Counted from the stretch's first letter, positions 36,301-47,454 are shown. The stretch is 64,000 nucleotides of DNA from Apophysomyces variabilis (GCA_002749535.1 MZZL01000408.1:1293465-1357464), one strand, 5' to 3'. Notes: generated by a model not told the origin, from the letters alone. Translations and numbers: made by a program.

Positions 36301-36753
36301 CGCTAAACTGCCCAAGGAAATTGATAAGGCGGCGATGGTAAAGATCCAGCCATAGCCCGCGGCTTCCACCATCCCACCCACTGATTTGGCCGGGTTAAAG
36401 AACACTGTCACCGTGGCCGCCATATGGCTGGCTACACTTGAACCTCCAATCAATGCATTGAGAGCCGGCACAAAGGTGAAGAGTGAACCCAGTGCATAGG
36501 CAAAACTGCATTTGAGAACCATCTTTTGCTTGTGTGACAGAGTCATCCAGCTGGGTTTTGGCCGTGACACTTTGGGAGGAGGGGGGGTCTCATCCATATC
36601 CATGTCTGAATCCGAAGACTGGACGTCATGGACAGTACTGAGCTTTTGCTTATCTGATAACAATGCTGTGGTCTCGGTACTACGATCGAATTCACTGTGA
36701 GTCCATTTTCTATCTTTTTTTGCCATCAGGCAGCTGGTTAACCACGTTACCAT
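33370..36753 (-). CDS. FUSC/BRE4-like membrane transporter with DUF2421 C-terminus
   Basis: Multi-pass membrane protein of the fungal Brefeldin-A-sensitivity/FUSC group; the family is thought to export organic anions or drugs, but the substrate is unknown. Exons: 36753-36193, 36136-35940, 35890-34702, 34640-34307, 34252-33534 and 33480-33370, giving 1036 residues, typical for the family. The N-terminal membrane domain has helices around LKCSFAYALGSLFTFVPALN, YGWIFTIAALSISLGSLATS and GLAFIVLFSILVKQGS. A long cytosolic coiled-coil section follows. The second membrane domain (YAIKATVTGVTIASLAFIPA, VMAVMTPTVGGTNVGAVLRV, CPIILLLLTWLFSIPCFWAI) has the FUSC-like signature. The DUF2421-like tail ends in QMKDLFGALVPEDQWARCFG. 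The start is uncertain: an open frame at 37127-36747 upstream overlaps this one through ATGGTAA and may be an N-terminal extension (see findings). Confidence 0.85.
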
Positions 36754-37127
36754 GTGTCAGCTGCGGCACTCGCACGGCGTTCGTGCCCCGCCCGACTGTG
36801 ATCCATAAATGAAGTCCGCGGGACAGTGGTGGAAAGAGACACAGTCCGACGTTGACGAGTACCATCATCAAGGACGACTTCATATTCACTGTGATTATCA
36901 AAATAAGATGATGGAAACTTTGAGGGAGATGAACTGTAGAAGGGGTTTGGGGAGAGTGGCCCAACGGAGGCAGCCGTATAAAACGATTGGTAGGACGGGG
37001 TTGTTGTTCTGTGAGACTCTGATAATGGCATGGCAGTCGTCGGTACGTATGCGTTAATTGGAATAGCCGACGACTGAAGTTGTCTAGTTAAATGAGATCG
37101 ATAATGCCGTGGATCGTTCGAGTTCAT
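36747..37127 (-). CDS. Ser/Pro-rich upstream frame of the FUSC-like gene (uORF or missed N-terminal exon)
   Basis: A 126-residue open frame, rich in Ser, Thr and Pro, with no recognised domain (starts MNSNDPRHYRSHL). Its stop codon overlaps the possible start of the FUSC-like protein (ATGGTAA), in a different frame. Fungal members of this family often have a poorly conserved cytosolic N-terminus of about this kind. I could not find an intron that joins the two frames in phase. It is a true N-terminal exon with an odd splice, a sequence error or frameshift, or an upstream reading frame. Confidence 0.45.
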   Translation of the reverse strand: MNSNDPRHYRSHLTRQLQSSAIPINAYVPTTAMPLSESHRTTTPSYQSFYTAASVGPLSPNPFYSSSPSKFPSSYFDNHSEYEVVLDDGTRQRRTVSLSTTVPRTSFMDHSRAGHERRASAAADTW

Positions 37128-38683
37128 GAGTTGAATGAGATTTTTTGCTTTCTAAATTAAAAAAAAAAGGAACAGAAAAAAAGAGAGAAAGACGAAGAAG
37201 GAAAATCTGCTGTGCAGATTCGAATCATATTTTAATTATGTTTTCCCGATTCAGAACATAGGGGCTGTGTGGCCCGTTGCATCATCGTTCTCCTGCAAAG
37301 GTTGACCATGTTTAAGAAAATTGCATCATGCAAAACGTGCAAATATAATCATCAACATGTTGAATACATCTGTTTGTTCAATTATCGTCATTATATTTTG
37401 TTTCCATGTTCATAGTATTTATGCGACGCTTAAGGAGAGTGATTTCAGGGACCATTCATTGAATTTCCTAATAAAGAAACTTCTCGATAAATACCGAACA
37501 TTACACCTGAGGGTGATAACTTGTCGTGCCTTGCATCAGTTAATTACTGCTTAGCGAATTAGACTTTACCGCAAATCAAGACAACTGTCCCGCCCAAAGA
37601 GATTTACGATTATATGAACGTATTTACCAAAGACCTTGCCTTTTTCGCACCAGCTACAGTGCTTCCTTCCAAGTGCAGTTACCAATCTGTCCCAACGAAC
37701 AGCAAGTTGACGGCAGACGTTGAAAATATTCAAAGTTCGTAAATCGCGCAAGGTATTCTTTCCGTTTGATCTTTTGATAGTTCTTCCCATAATCAGTTTG
37801 CTTATGAATGTCAATCGATCGAGATATCTTAATTGCTGCTTTGCCTTAGACACGCATATCAGAGGCCGTCATAACACCGACTTGCCTCATGAAAAAGGAT
37901 GGATCTGCGCTCACAGACACACAAGCAGAGCAGTGCGAACGGCCTCGCATGTATTACGTCGATAATACGGAGGAGTTCTGTGCAAAACGCCTTGTAGAAG
38001 TTACGCAGAAGCGTGCCCTGGAAATTGCCCATCGAAGTCAAGAGTATTAGATTCAATATGGATGACGTTTGTATAGAAGTCTAGCAAATTCTTCAATAAA
38101 AAAGAAACATGCCGCCCGGGTAACACCAGCTCTGGCAAGAGGTTAGGTTGCGCGTCCCTGAGAATAAACAACACCATTTCGCATGAACGGTCTGCATCCT
38201 TATCAACATTAGTATCTTGTAGGATATGCAACCATAGGAGAAGCAGATTCTTAATGGTGCTGTGCTGAATAGAAAGTGCAAAAATAAAAGCACTTGTTAA
38301 GAAGACTAATTCCTTGCTTGCTCGCTCTGGTGCCTATGGCAAGTCTGAAGAACATGGTAGTTTTTTGTGCCTGACGCCGATAGCGGTCAAGTCATTAATA
38401 AACTGTGATCCGTGGAATGCTTGTTCGTTATAACTATTCGTGCAAGGAGCGGGCCTCTGTGGCCGTCTTTTCAGCTGATAAAACTGGTGCGAATTAGCCA
38501 GTGCGTGATCCATTGCCAAAAACCGTGACTGTGACGTAGACAGGAATTTGCGAGAGCGACTTTCCACTGTGTTCAAAATGGCTGGATGGCTTAATTTGTG
38601 GTGCAAGTAACAAAACTCCCAATCTTTTTCCCCCATCGTCCGCTTTTTTCCTGATTCATCAAACGGAAGAGAAAGAAAACAAA
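37128..38683. other. Interval with unidentified decayed coding pieces
   Basis: No intact gene. Open pieces on both strands at 37566-37853 (-), 37890-38050 (+, with QAEQCERPRMYYVDNTEEFC) and 38001-38231 (-, with VLFILRDAQPNLLPELVLPG) have non-random composition, but I cannot assign them. The right end is the LUC7 promoter; a purine-rich stretch precedes its start codon. Confidence 0.4.
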
Positions 38684-40051
38684 ATGGGTAAGGACATATT
38701 GGAAACGAAGCAGACACCGATATCTCACAGGAGAGAACATAGATTACCAAAAGGCGATGTTGGAAGAACTCATGTCCCAATACGTAGACGTGGACAACAA
38801 AGATTTCTGGGATGAAAGTGTAGGTTTAATAATGAATCTTACTTTTATGTTATTTAGCGCTTATAATTCATCAATGATTATAGGTCTGCAAACATTATCT
38901 TGTGGCATTCTGTCCTTCTCAGTTGTTTACAAACACCAAATCTGATCTAGGTAAGGGTGGGCTTGTTCGTATTGTGACAATGCTTACACTTTTTGTACTA
39001 GGTCCATGCGACAAGATCCACAACGATCGATTGAAAGAACGGTATCAAAATGCTCCGGATAAAAACAAATACCCTTTTGAGGCAGATTTTTATGATTACC
39101 TGAACAAGCTGATTATGGACCTAGCCAGAAGAATCCGTCAAGGAAAAGGTCGTTTGAACATTCAGTGCGACGATAAGGTGAGGACATACTTATTTTTTAA
39201 GCAAAGTTTCTTCGTATTGACGTCCTGTAAACAGTCAGCTGAAGCTCGGAAAGAAGAGCGCGAAGAAAAAATGGTGCTGTTGGATGTTAAAATTAAGGAG
39301 TTACTACAGAAGGTAAGTGATCTTAACAGGATAGACTGGACGCATAACCATACACAGAGCGAAGAGGCCGGCGAAGAAGGCCGTGTTCAAGAGGCGACCG
39401 AACTTACCGGTCAAGTGGAAAAGCTTCAGGAGGAGTTAGAACATTTGCGAAACGTAAGTAAGGCTTTTTGTTATTTTACTGTTTTTGACACTGCTTAGAA
39501 TGAGGATGATTCTATTAAACTGGAAAAGCGGATGGAGGTAAAGTGCATTCATTTTGCCTGTTTGCTTGACTCTAATTATCATTTATCAGGTTTGCCAAGT
39601 TTGCGGTGCATTCCTTGTTACCAACGACTCCTCCGATCGTTTGGAAGCGCACTATCAGGGTAAGCAGCACCAAGGTTATCTAAAGATTAGGGATACACTT
39701 GAACAAATGAAGGTAAGTTGGGAACAAAGAGAAAGTGGTGATAGGATCAGGCGCTTATTGTCGCAGCAGCAAACACGACCTATGGGTCGTGACAGAGACT
39801 TTTCTCGTGCAAGATATGACTACAGCCGTGACCGTCGAGACGGAGGTAGGGATAGAGATTACCGTCGTTATTCAGATCGCGATCGCGGAGGCTTCCGAGA
39901 AAGAGACAGCCGTCGTCGCAGCCGTGACAGACGTGGTAATGACGATGATTGGGACCGTGAGGTTGAAAAGTACAGCAGAAGGTCCCGTCGCGACTACGAT
40001 GATATGCGAAGAAGGTCCAGATCCCGGTCCCCAAGAGCCAGATATGACTGA
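38684..40051 (+). CDS. LUC7: LUC7-like U1 snRNP component
   Basis: Acts in 5' splice-site selection as part of U1 snRNP. The coding sequence appears to start with a 4-nt exon (ATGG, 38684-38687) joined to 38743-38819, giving MDYQKAMLEELMSQYVDVDN. Later exons are 38884-38950, 39002-39177, 39235-39453, 39499-39537 and 39600 minus ten (39590)-40051, for a total of 347 residues. The first zinc finger is VCKHYLVAFCPSQLF...DLGPCDKIH (CCCH) and the second is CQVCGAFLVTNDSSDRLEAH followed by GKQHQGY (C2H2-like). A Glu/Lys coiled coil lies between them. The C-terminus is Arg/Ser/Asp-rich, as in many splicing factors. A 54-nt segment at 39715-39768 has good splice ends (GTAAGT...CGCAG) and keeps frame if removed, so it may be a retained or alternative intron. 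Confidence 0.93.
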
Positions 40052-40733
40052 AGGACCCGTGCTCTACCAGAATATCACTGGTTTGATATATATCTACCCC
40101 GGTGCCTAAACTGAAATAACGAATAAAAAAGGTATTTCTTCGATACAAACTGGAAAGGTATTTCTTTTCTATTAGACAGTACAGTCTAACCTTGAGCAAT
40201 TTTGAAATTAAAAAGAAGTTGATGGATAAAATTGAGATTTATGATCAAGTTGAGTGTTTCAGACCACATGTTTAATGATAACAGGAAAATAAGAATGGTG
40301 GTGTATCGGCCTGCAAGCCAAGATGTGCTGTGCTTCATGTTGATATGCAGGCGCAGTTAAATTAGCGTTCTTGGCTGGTTTAGACAAATTGTGTCCAGAA
40401 GATCCGACAGAAAGTTTGGGTTTCAACACCAGTTTTTTTCCATTAGCAACGGCACGTGTGGGTAGACGAGAATTTAAACCTGTAATGAACACGTGAAGCA
40501 TTTGCCACCATCATGGTTCCCTTTGATAAAGGGATCACCATGGTTTTATTATTCACCCAAGCGGTAGTCATTGCAACCCTGATTTGGTTTCAGCTTTTAC
40601 ATATATTGTTCCCTGTTACGGTTTTGATTTTCTTCTATCTTCTTTCCCTTTCGCTTCTTCTTTGTTCTTTGTTCCCGAGTTACTCTTTCCTGTTAGCTTT
40701 AGGGACGCCTATCCTTCCCTCTTGTGTTCTTTG
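40052..40733. other. Interval between LUC7 and the cyclin gene
   Basis: Contains an AATAAA-like signal soon after LUC7 (near 40123) and a long pyrimidine-rich tract at 40620-40720 just upstream of the cyclin start, typical of a fungal 5' leader. Open frames here are low-complexity. Confidence 0.45.
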
Positions 40734-41582
40734 ATGATGACTGTGTATACGACCGCATATCACTACTCGGAATGGATATTGACAGATCCGTCATTTCAAG
40801 TATTACCTAATCCACCCTTAACGGACATAAACTTGGCAAAAAGCTGGTTATCTACCTATTCTTCCACCGATAGACCGTCATTTCATCAACTAGAGCGACT
40901 GACTTACGTGGAGGCCTTGGTGGGTAAGATTAAACAGGTGATTTATTAATTTGCTAACGGGCGGGGTTCAGATGTAAACGCAATTGTCATTGAAGCGATC
41001 TGGAAACGCCCACCGACATCGTCTGTTGTTCCTTTGCGATCATTTATTCGCGAAGTCCTCCAACGGTCGCGAACAACGTATTCTACGTTACAGACGGCGT
41101 TATTTTATTTATTCCGAGCCAGACCTTCAATTTTGTCTCAGTTAAACTGCATGCAGCCGTGTGATCAGCCGAAACATGAAAGAATGGCCTATATCAGCTG
41201 TGGTCGACGCATGTTCCTTGCCAGTCTCGTCATTGCATCCAAATTCCTGCAGGATAAAACTTACCGCAATTCAGCCTGGGCTAAGATTGCAGGCCTCCCT
41301 GTGACTGAGATCAATCGAGCCGAGCGGCTCCTTCTTGAGTTAATGGACTATGAACTTTACATTACTCAGCCAACGTTTGACTTGTGGCACCGTCTCTTAC
41401 ATATTCAGGTACAGGCAAAAACTGGGGCGGTTTCTTTTGAGCCGCTGGCACCAGCACCACCCGTGCAACGAATGGGGACCCAATGGACAATCATGCCTCC
41501 CTGTATGACCGCCGTGAAGCGAAAAATGGAACACACATGGGATGAATCGGCCGTCAAGAGACAATGCAGAATACGCCAATAA
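40734..41582 (+). CDS. Pho80/Pcl-type cyclin (Pcl5/Pas1-like)
   Basis: Predicted regulatory partner of a Pho85-class cyclin-dependent kinase. Exons 40734-40923 and 40972-41582 join to give 266 residues. The start is the first of two adjacent ATG codons. The cyclin box is clear: SFIREVLQRSRTTYSTLQTA, LFYLFRARPSI, then CGRRMFLASLVIASKFLQDK, TYRNSAWAKIAGLPVTEINR and LMDYELYITQPTF. These match the Pcl5/Pas1-like subgroup known from yeasts. The intron (GTAAGA...TTCAG) is 48 nt and its removal restores VEALVDVNAIVIEAIW. The C-terminal 50 residues are Pro-rich and then basic. Yeast Pcl5 promotes phosphorylation of Gcn4; whether this one does cannot be told from sequence. Confidence 0.9.
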
Positions 41583-42346
41583 TGAGTCTCGAACATTGTA
41601 TACATATAACCACATACCCCTTCCTCTCCTTTTTCTTTTCTTTTTTTTTATCACTTTCGCCTTTCCTTGTCTTGTTACCTTTCCTTTACATTTCATAGTT
41701 CAAAAGAGAAAACAGAACAACAGCATATCATTCATCATTGCCTAAGTGGCCTTATCTTTTGTTCATCTGGATCATTCGTTTCGGCTACGTGAACCACCAA
41801 ATGTTGGGCACAATATATCCCACGCTATGATTTTCTTTTTTTCGACTTTAGCCACCAAATTACCCCTGGAATTTGACTCGGGTTTAGGCAATATATAATA
41901 CATCTTTTTTAATTGTGTGCTTCTTTAATCTGGTGAGGAAAAGAAATTCTGCTCATATCTGACAGGAAAGGAAACATTATCATCATGTTTCAAACTCGGA
42001 CAATGTTATTTTGACATTTTTGCGTGCATTTAGGGAAATATCTGGTGAGCAGTAATATGTATCAGAATGTGGAAAAGGAAATGATATGACTTCTCTGTTT
42101 ATACTCACATGCTATAGATATCAAAAAACAATACATCACTGTTGATGGCCAAGCTTATCGACACGATATCTATCATCTTTTTCTTATTTAGTGATCTATT
42201 TAACACTCCTAAAAAGTCAATCGTAAAATATCTAATTTTTATTCGAATATCATGTTGAGATTTAGTAGGACATATTCAGACATAAACAGTTACAAATGAC
42301 CACAAGCAGCAACACATTCTTCAATTTGAATAGTTTGGTAAACTAG
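41583..42346. other. Intergenic region
   Basis: AT-rich, with a pyrimidine run near 41620-41650. No gene seen. Confidence 0.4.
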
Positions 42347-43486
42347 ATGAATACGACAAAGGGTTATTGGCGCATCCGGGCCGTATTCTATGTTCTCCCT
42401 ACAGATTCCTTCATCAAACAAACAATGGGAATATTCTTAGAAGATGATTGGATGGTCACCGTGGCTCAGGTGCCTTTTTCAAACACCACCACTGACAATA
42501 TTGGGAATCTAGGAATTCCAGGTTCACATTCGTTTGCGATGCATTCATGGCAGACTAAAATAACAGACGATTGTAACAATGACGATAGCTATTCAGACAT
42601 AGAGGACGACGACGATTATGGCCCATTAAAAATATCCAGTTGGGGAGACAATGCGGCAACGCCAACAGAACAAAGAATGGACTGGGGTTGTCTGATAGAT
42701 CCGACTGTCAAACTTAAACCAGGTGGCGTTGGAATGGGGCAACTTCACAGAAGCGGAGCAAACTATAAGCCAGTGGAAGAGGAAATTATATTAGCCCAAA
42801 GAATGAAAGTGGCTCCCAAAAAGGCCAACCTGCCTGCTCCAGTAGTTGTGCAGACAACAACGAAAAAGAAGAAGAAGAAGAAAGCTTCGACAAGTCAAAC
42901 TACAGTTCATATACCGAGTGTAAGACCTCTAAGGTATGCACCTTCCACCACACCTGCTCAAGTGAGTCAGGCTATCAATTCTTGGGGCTCTGGCCAGCTG
43001 ATAGAGACGCCATTTTGGCAGCAAGCTTCTCTTTCTGCTAATCCCAATCCGAATACATCATCAAATGTACAATCTACGTCAAACGCTTCTTCAGCAGCAT
43101 CGGCTTCATCTCCGACAACTCCAACTACAACAGCATCATTATCACCATCGCCTCTACCATCCTCCAAACAAATCATTGACAAATCTCTTAATAATCAAAC
43201 AGAGGGGAAAGCCTCCCCAAATACGGAACAATCACAAAAAAATTTCCCAGCAGAAACCTCTGCCGCGAACCGACCTTTGTTGCGATTCCATATCGAATTA
43301 GCACCGGGAATATCCACACAATTAATTCTATCTCAACATGACTATATCCCTGCCGTCGTAGAAGAATTTGGTAAAAGGCATCAACTGACGATCAGTGACG
43401 CTGCAAAACGGTCAATAACAGAAACTTTGTCGCTATTGATGATGAGTAAACTTGGGAGTGAACTGTCCCCAAGACAATTGTTCTAA
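42347..43486 (+). CDS. Unknown Ser/Thr/Pro-rich protein with a conserved-looking C-terminus
   Basis: Single-exon frame of 379 residues; not recognised. A second possible start at 42426 (MGIFLEDDWMV) fits the acidic start of the protein better than the first 26 residues. Visible features: an acidic cluster (DIEDDDDYG), a run of seven lysines (KKKKKKK) at about 170 that could be a nuclear signal, a Ser/Thr/Asn/Pro-rich linker, and a C-terminal 70 residues of normal composition (LRFHIELAPGISTQLILSQH then VVEEFGKRHQLTISDAAKRS) that looks like a small alpha/beta fold. That C-terminal piece is probably the conserved core. Function unknown. The length of the frame and its biased composition on one strand support a real gene. 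Confidence 0.72.
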   Translation: MNTTKGYWRIRAVFYVLPTDSFIKQTMGIFLEDDWMVTVAQVPFSNTTTDNIGNLGIPGSHSFAMHSWQTKITDDCNNDDSYSDIEDDDDYGPLKISSWGDNAATPTEQRMDWGCLIDPTVKLKPGGVGMGQLHRSGANYKPVEEEIILAQRMKVAPKKANLPAPVVVQTTTKKKKKKKASTSQTTVHIPSVRPLRYAPSTTPAQVSQAINSWGSGQLIETPFWQQASLSANPNPNTSSNVQSTSNASSAASASSPTTPTTTASLSPSPLPSSKQIIDKSLNNQTEGKASPNTEQSQKNFPAETSAANRPLLRFHIELAPGISTQLILSQHDYIPAVVEEFGKRHQLTISDAAKRSITETLSLLMMSKLGSELSPRQLF

Positions 43487-46400
43487 ATTTGAAGAAAACA
43501 TGTCAACCTTTGAAATGTTTGTTTGTTGTTTTTTCTTTCTTTTTGCCAATACCATTTCTCAGAAATAAAAAGGAGGCATACAGCAAAAAGATATGTCACT
43601 CTGCATAAAATGTGGACATATCTATCAATAGAATTCCGGTAATTGGGGAGTCATAGCTCTTCCTTGGAAAAGAAGTATAATATTCTTTTCTGCTTGCAAC
43701 CATGACATCACAAAGAGGGTCTTTTAAGTAAAGGGTGGCGTTGCACGTACATAATATCTCTTATTTGTCTGGGACATGCAATATTGGAAATCTATGAATT
43801 TGGCAAACAGTTTCCTCAGATATCAACACCAAGCAAGGTATCTGAATCCAAAAAAAAAGAGGTCTATGTCAAGGTAAAAACGCAGTTATAAAGTGGATGT
43901 ACTTATCTGAAGAATTACCCTTATTATGAGCGAGACTACGAAGGCTTGTTCACCCTAATCGTGTGTAGTATCTTCACAGAGGAGAGGTTACCTTTGTTTT
44001 AATTCCTATCTCTGCAACGTTCATAGCACTTGAAGAGCAATATTGTTGCGATTCCATCTGTAATCTCCGTATTGGTAATGGATCCGCACTATGATATATA
44101 GTAACTCTCGCCATAGTAAATAAAAATGAAAGGCTGTTGCATTTCTTATCAGGCTAATGGGCGTTATTCATTTTGACTCTATTGAGGGTCAAGTAATAGA
44201 GTGTCTGTGATCCAAGTCTGTGAGGAAAGACGAAATAAGATGAAGAGTGCACGGATGCAAGAGCGGCCTTTCATCCGACTTCACTCCGTCTTTGCACCTT
44301 TTCTGGTGCATCCCATGTAAAACGGCATCATGCAAATCGAAGGGGTACAGTAACTGTGACATAAATGGCAAGGATCGACGGTCATACACGAGGGATCGAT
44401 CACTTTCGTGATCATGTCCCGGAAACGATAGCTTGTAAGGCAACAAGGTTTAGGTTCGATCATTTTCGATGGATAAAGAAACCAAACCAAGGTTGTCCTA
44501 AAGGCCGAAATGATCAGCGTGTGTAAATTAGCGAGGAATATTAAAAAGGTGCAATAGCCCCCCCCTTTTCTCTCTTTCCACGATTCGTTCCATATTTGGT
44601 ATTCGCACTGGGGAAGTAGGAAAGGGCAGAATTTTTTTTTACTTACATCTTGCGGAATCTTTGGACCCTTCTTTTATTCTTTTAAGGATGACACATGCTA
44701 CATCCTGGTTCTGACGTAGTGATCTGTATGGACTTTTTTTCATTGTTATTCACCCGCGGAGAGATGATGCGAGAAAAGCACGTTTAGTACAAGTTACACC
44801 ATGGAAAAAGAACAAGATGTCAGTTGCCTATTTCATTTTACTGTTTTCACCCTGTTCTCAACCCGATGATTACTTCCTTCCTTGAGATCTCTCCCTTTTT
44901 GAATCGCTCATACCCTTTTTATTCCTTGACACGTTATGCCAGGATGATATTTTTCATTAAGGAAAAACGTTATTTACAACCCACGTTCAACTACCGGTTT
45001 GGCTGAAGTGTTGTTTTCTTTTTCGATCGATCGCTCTCTCTCTTTCTCTCTCTCGCTTTTTTCGGCTCCTTGCGAAGACTTTTACTCCTATATACCCCTC
45101 CAGAAGAATAGAAGAGCTAGGCAGACTTTGTTTTTCTGCTCCCTCGTACCTCCTTGTTAGCGTGCGACAAGAAAAGAACAGCGCCATTTCTACATTCAAA
45201 TTTCGTATTCTTCTTGCTTCCATGAAAAGACAGCTTTTTTGACTTAAGAGGAAATGAAGATTTGGCACTAGCGAATCAGTCATATGAGCATGCATTTTTA
45301 CTTATGTGCCCTTGGTCTTCCGGTGAGCGCAAACTTTTTGTTGACGACATACAAATTGCTCCACAGTAAGTAAGTGGAATAACACTTTTGCGTCTTCACT
45401 GGTTCGCGGAAAACTTGTTTGCATGCATGGACAAGGAGACTGCGGCGCATCCTATCCGGTGTGGCCAGCAGTATCAAAGAAAAAATTGGTCAACGAAAGA
45501 AAGCCGATTCTTATGGTGTTGTCCGTTTGATGAAAGGGAGCAACTTACGAGGCCCATATCTCCATCCGGAGCATATACATTCGGCGTAAAGATGCTAGTG
45601 CATATTTTGCAGCGAGGAAAGAGGGATAAAAAGAAGTTGGAACTTTCACAAATGCCGAAGACTCCTCGACTGCATCCACCTGTAGAAGACTGTAAATCAT
45701 GGAATTAATCCAGGTCAAATATAGATAGAAATTAAGAGCTCTGATACATCCAAGGTAGAGAAACGAGCCAAGAGAAACAAGACAAGGAAACAGGTCAAGT
45801 GAAAGCATTTCCACTCCCTTGAATGAAGAAATGCGCCTAAAACATAAGCATGCTGTTTTGCCCAACATTATCGTGAAATACTTTGTACCGGAATTCTTCA
45901 GAAACGTATAATGACAGCAAAAAGCTTTGTTTGCTCAATATCAAGCGCGAAGTGACATTGTGTACGTAGTGTAAGATAAAAGCGGCAGACCAATTAGAAT
46001 CAAAAACAGGCATACCATCAATCAGATATATGTGACTAAGGCCATAAGCAAACATAGGTAACGGTAGTTCCATTTGCTAAATGGCTATTAACTGAAGTGG
46101 CTAATGATGAGCGTTACTGCGTTCCCCACTCTTCGGAGACGGCACGCCACACGCACAAAACGTGGAGTCCTTTGATGTGAAGAAGAAAAGGCTGCTTTTT
46201 TTGATTTATACATTAATGAATGGCCCTTTTCCTTTCTTTTTTTATTATGGACCTAGAAAAAAAAGAAACGAGCGCTATAGTAAATATGGAAGCAATAGAG
46301 AAGAGAAGAGGATAGGAAAAAAAAAAGGGTTGGCATAATTCAGATGCTAGGAAAAAAAACAATTACACATGGCAAGCAGAAAAAAGGAAGTTAGAAAAGC

Positions 46401-46735
46401 AAAGGTAAAGAGAAAGAAGGAGAGAGAGAGAGAGAGAGACTGAGATTGAGACAGACAGAGAGAGGGTTCATAGAAAGAGATGAATTGGAGGAAACTATCT
46501 ACAATAGGAAAGAAGTCGATGACTGATTCAATCAGTCTCAGTCCTATGAAAAGAGAAGAAGAAATGAAGGTGGATGCAATAAGATATGTCGATCGAAATG
46601 GGAAAAGAAGGCAAAACAAAAACAAAAGAGAAACAAGAAGAATAGAGCAAGAGAGACCAAGGGCAAGACAAAAGAGAACCAAAAAGAAGAAAAAGAACAA
46701 AGGATTAAGGAAGGATGCTTGTCGATCATAAGCTT
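43487..46735. other. Long intergenic region with simple-sequence tracts
   Basis: No convincing gene in 3.2 kb. Open pieces at 44189-44446 (-) and 45388-45708 (+) have no recognisable domain. The right third (46200-46735) is very purine-rich on the plus strand and is the 3' flank of the Myb gene. Confidence 0.4.
46421..46438. repeat. (AG)9 microsatellite
   Basis: Nine AG units inside a wider purine-only block, followed by imperfect GA/GACA units to about 46466. Confidence 0.85.
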
Positions 46736-47454
46736 TCAAATCATATGTATCTCTTCACGTTGAGCGAAGTCCTTAGGGAGGTAGTCGACCAGTGATGGTA
46801 AACGGACAAGAGGCAGACGCGTGGTGTTTTCATCCTCCTTGTCGAGTTTGGCCTTACGTTGTAATACAAGATCGTCGGTCATCATGATTTGGTGTGGGAG
46901 TAAAGACATGGGTGGAGGTGTTGTCGGCAGCCAAGGAGAGGAGGATGAGGATGATATGGCATGATGTGCTGAGACGGGCGACGAGGGTGATAATGGGGAG
47001 ATATGACATGCCAATCGATCTGGCGATCTTTTGCGTGATTTCCGGATGCCTTGAAGGGTCCTGTACCGGTTGAAGCAAGTGGCACGTTTGCGATGAGGCA
47101 GTTGGCTTGAGATCTGACCCCAAGTCATTCCTTTGGCAACACCTTCGCAAATGATGGCGTCTTCGAGATCAGAGAAGCGACTACGAGGTTTTCCATGTAA
47201 CGGACGAGGATATGGGTAAAATCCACGAGAAGAAGAAGAAAGCTGTTGTTGTTGCTTGGGTGAAAGGGGAGGAGACAAAATGTGACGACGATGGTGTTGC
47301 AGTGCTGGCTGTCGTTGTTGTTGTTGGTGATGGCGATGGTGATACGAGTCAACCTTGGGATTTAACATATCGGCAACTGAAAATAAGGTTAGGTCACGAT
47401 GTCAGACAAGATGGAACACAGTAAAAGAGGGTTTAGAAGGCACTTACTGTTCAT
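46736..47454 (-). CDS. Myb/SANT-like DNA-binding protein
   Basis: Predicted DNA-binding regulator of 215 residues. The first exon is only 7 nt (ATGAACA, 47454-47448); the second is 47376-46736. Joined, they read MNIADMLNPKVDS. The N-terminus is His/Gln-rich (HHRHHQQQQRQ). The single Myb/SANT-type helix-turn-helix is at about 63-105: SRFSDLEDAIICEGVAKGMT, WGQISSQLPHRKRATCFNRY, RTLQGIRKSRKR. It has the first and second tryptophan positions replaced by Phe and Trp, as often seen in fungal single-repeat proteins. The rest is Ser/Pro-rich. A TATA-like stretch (TATATA) lies near 47620 on the upstream side. Targets unknown. Confidence 0.8.

Noticed and set aside
38334..38780. 148-residue minus-strand frame
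   Set aside because: It overlaps the LUC7 promoter and first exons and has no domain; LUC7 on the plus strand explains the 3' part.
44440..44470. GGTTCGATC-like string resembling a tRNA T-loop
   Set aside because: No matching acceptor stem, anticodon arm or A/B box spacing around it.
45388..45708. 106-residue plus-strand frame, with a second readable frame in the same DNA
   Set aside because: Both frames look partly protein-like but neither matches a family or extends through plausible exons; too weak to call.
46347..46739. 130-residue minus-strand frame rich in Phe, Leu and Ser
   Set aside because: It is a translation of a purine/pyrimidine-biased simple-sequence block; hydrophobic low complexity, no membrane-protein features beyond composition.
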